A stretch of DNA of 5,860 bases from Burkholderiales bacterium. GTDB lineage: Bacteria; Pseudomonadota; Gammaproteobacteria; Burkholderiales; Casimicrobiaceae. Below are positions 5,858-5,860 of this stretch, one piece after another; position 1 is the stretch's first letter, and each line of letters opens with the position of its first letter. Below the pieces are notes generated by a model. It did no database searches. It was not told the DNA's origin and worked only from the letters and a program-made list of their open reading frames with translations. The position numbers and the translations under genes are program-made. The DNA lies in the NCBI GenBank assembly GCA_025354075.1, contig JANXNO010000234.1:1-5860 (forward strand), in the 5' to 3' direction.

Positions 5858-5860
5858 TCT

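Overview
The window reads as chromosomal DNA of a Gram-negative proteobacterium, most likely a betaproteobacterium. The MoaA and phosphatidylserine decarboxylase sequences have the betaproteobacterial look (for example the MoaA stretch CNFRCTYCMPKDVFG and the Psd stretch GATIVGSMATTWHGVVNPPR). The DUF3305-DUF3306-polyferredoxin trio is typical of formate dehydrogenase loci in that class. Short palindromic repeats of the kind scattered through many proteobacterial genomes also occur here. Genus cannot be fixed from the sequence alone.

Layout: (1) Positions 1-3464 carry a tightly packed three-gene operon on the minus strand, transcribed right to left: a DUF3305 protein, a DUF3306 protein, then a large multi-cluster 4Fe-4S protein that runs off the left edge. 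The genes overlap by 8 nt and 4 nt, so they are probably translationally coupled. (2) A 66-bp divergent intergenic stretch (3465-3530) separates this operon from moaA (3531-4661, plus strand). (3) A 210-bp convergent intergenic region (4662-4871) holds a near-perfect hairpin whose loop is the moaA stop codon. (4) psd lies on the minus strand at about 4872-5708. Its upstream region (to 5860) holds a small inverted repeat and, at the very edge, a dispersed palindromic repeat.

How the genes fit together: MoaA makes the first intermediate of the molybdenum cofactor. The DUF3305/DUF3306/4Fe-4S trio normally accompanies genes for a molybdenum- or tungsten-dependent formate dehydrogenase and its TorD-like chaperone, which would lie beyond the left edge. 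The divergent pair therefore makes sense as cofactor supply next to a molybdoenzyme maturation or electron-transfer operon. psd belongs to phospholipid synthesis and looks like an unrelated neighbour.

The most noteworthy points are: (a) the large 4Fe-4S protein is one uninterrupted frame across positions 1-2024, with three pairs of cluster motifs, two of them non-canonical, plus a C-terminal four-cysteine site and a possible HdrA/MvhD-like plan; (b) the DUF3306 gene contains at least three repeat-derived segments that stay in frame, including an inverted pair of about 40-bp palindromic repeats. I see no mobile element, CRISPR array, tRNA or rRNA, and no convincing new defence or mobile system.
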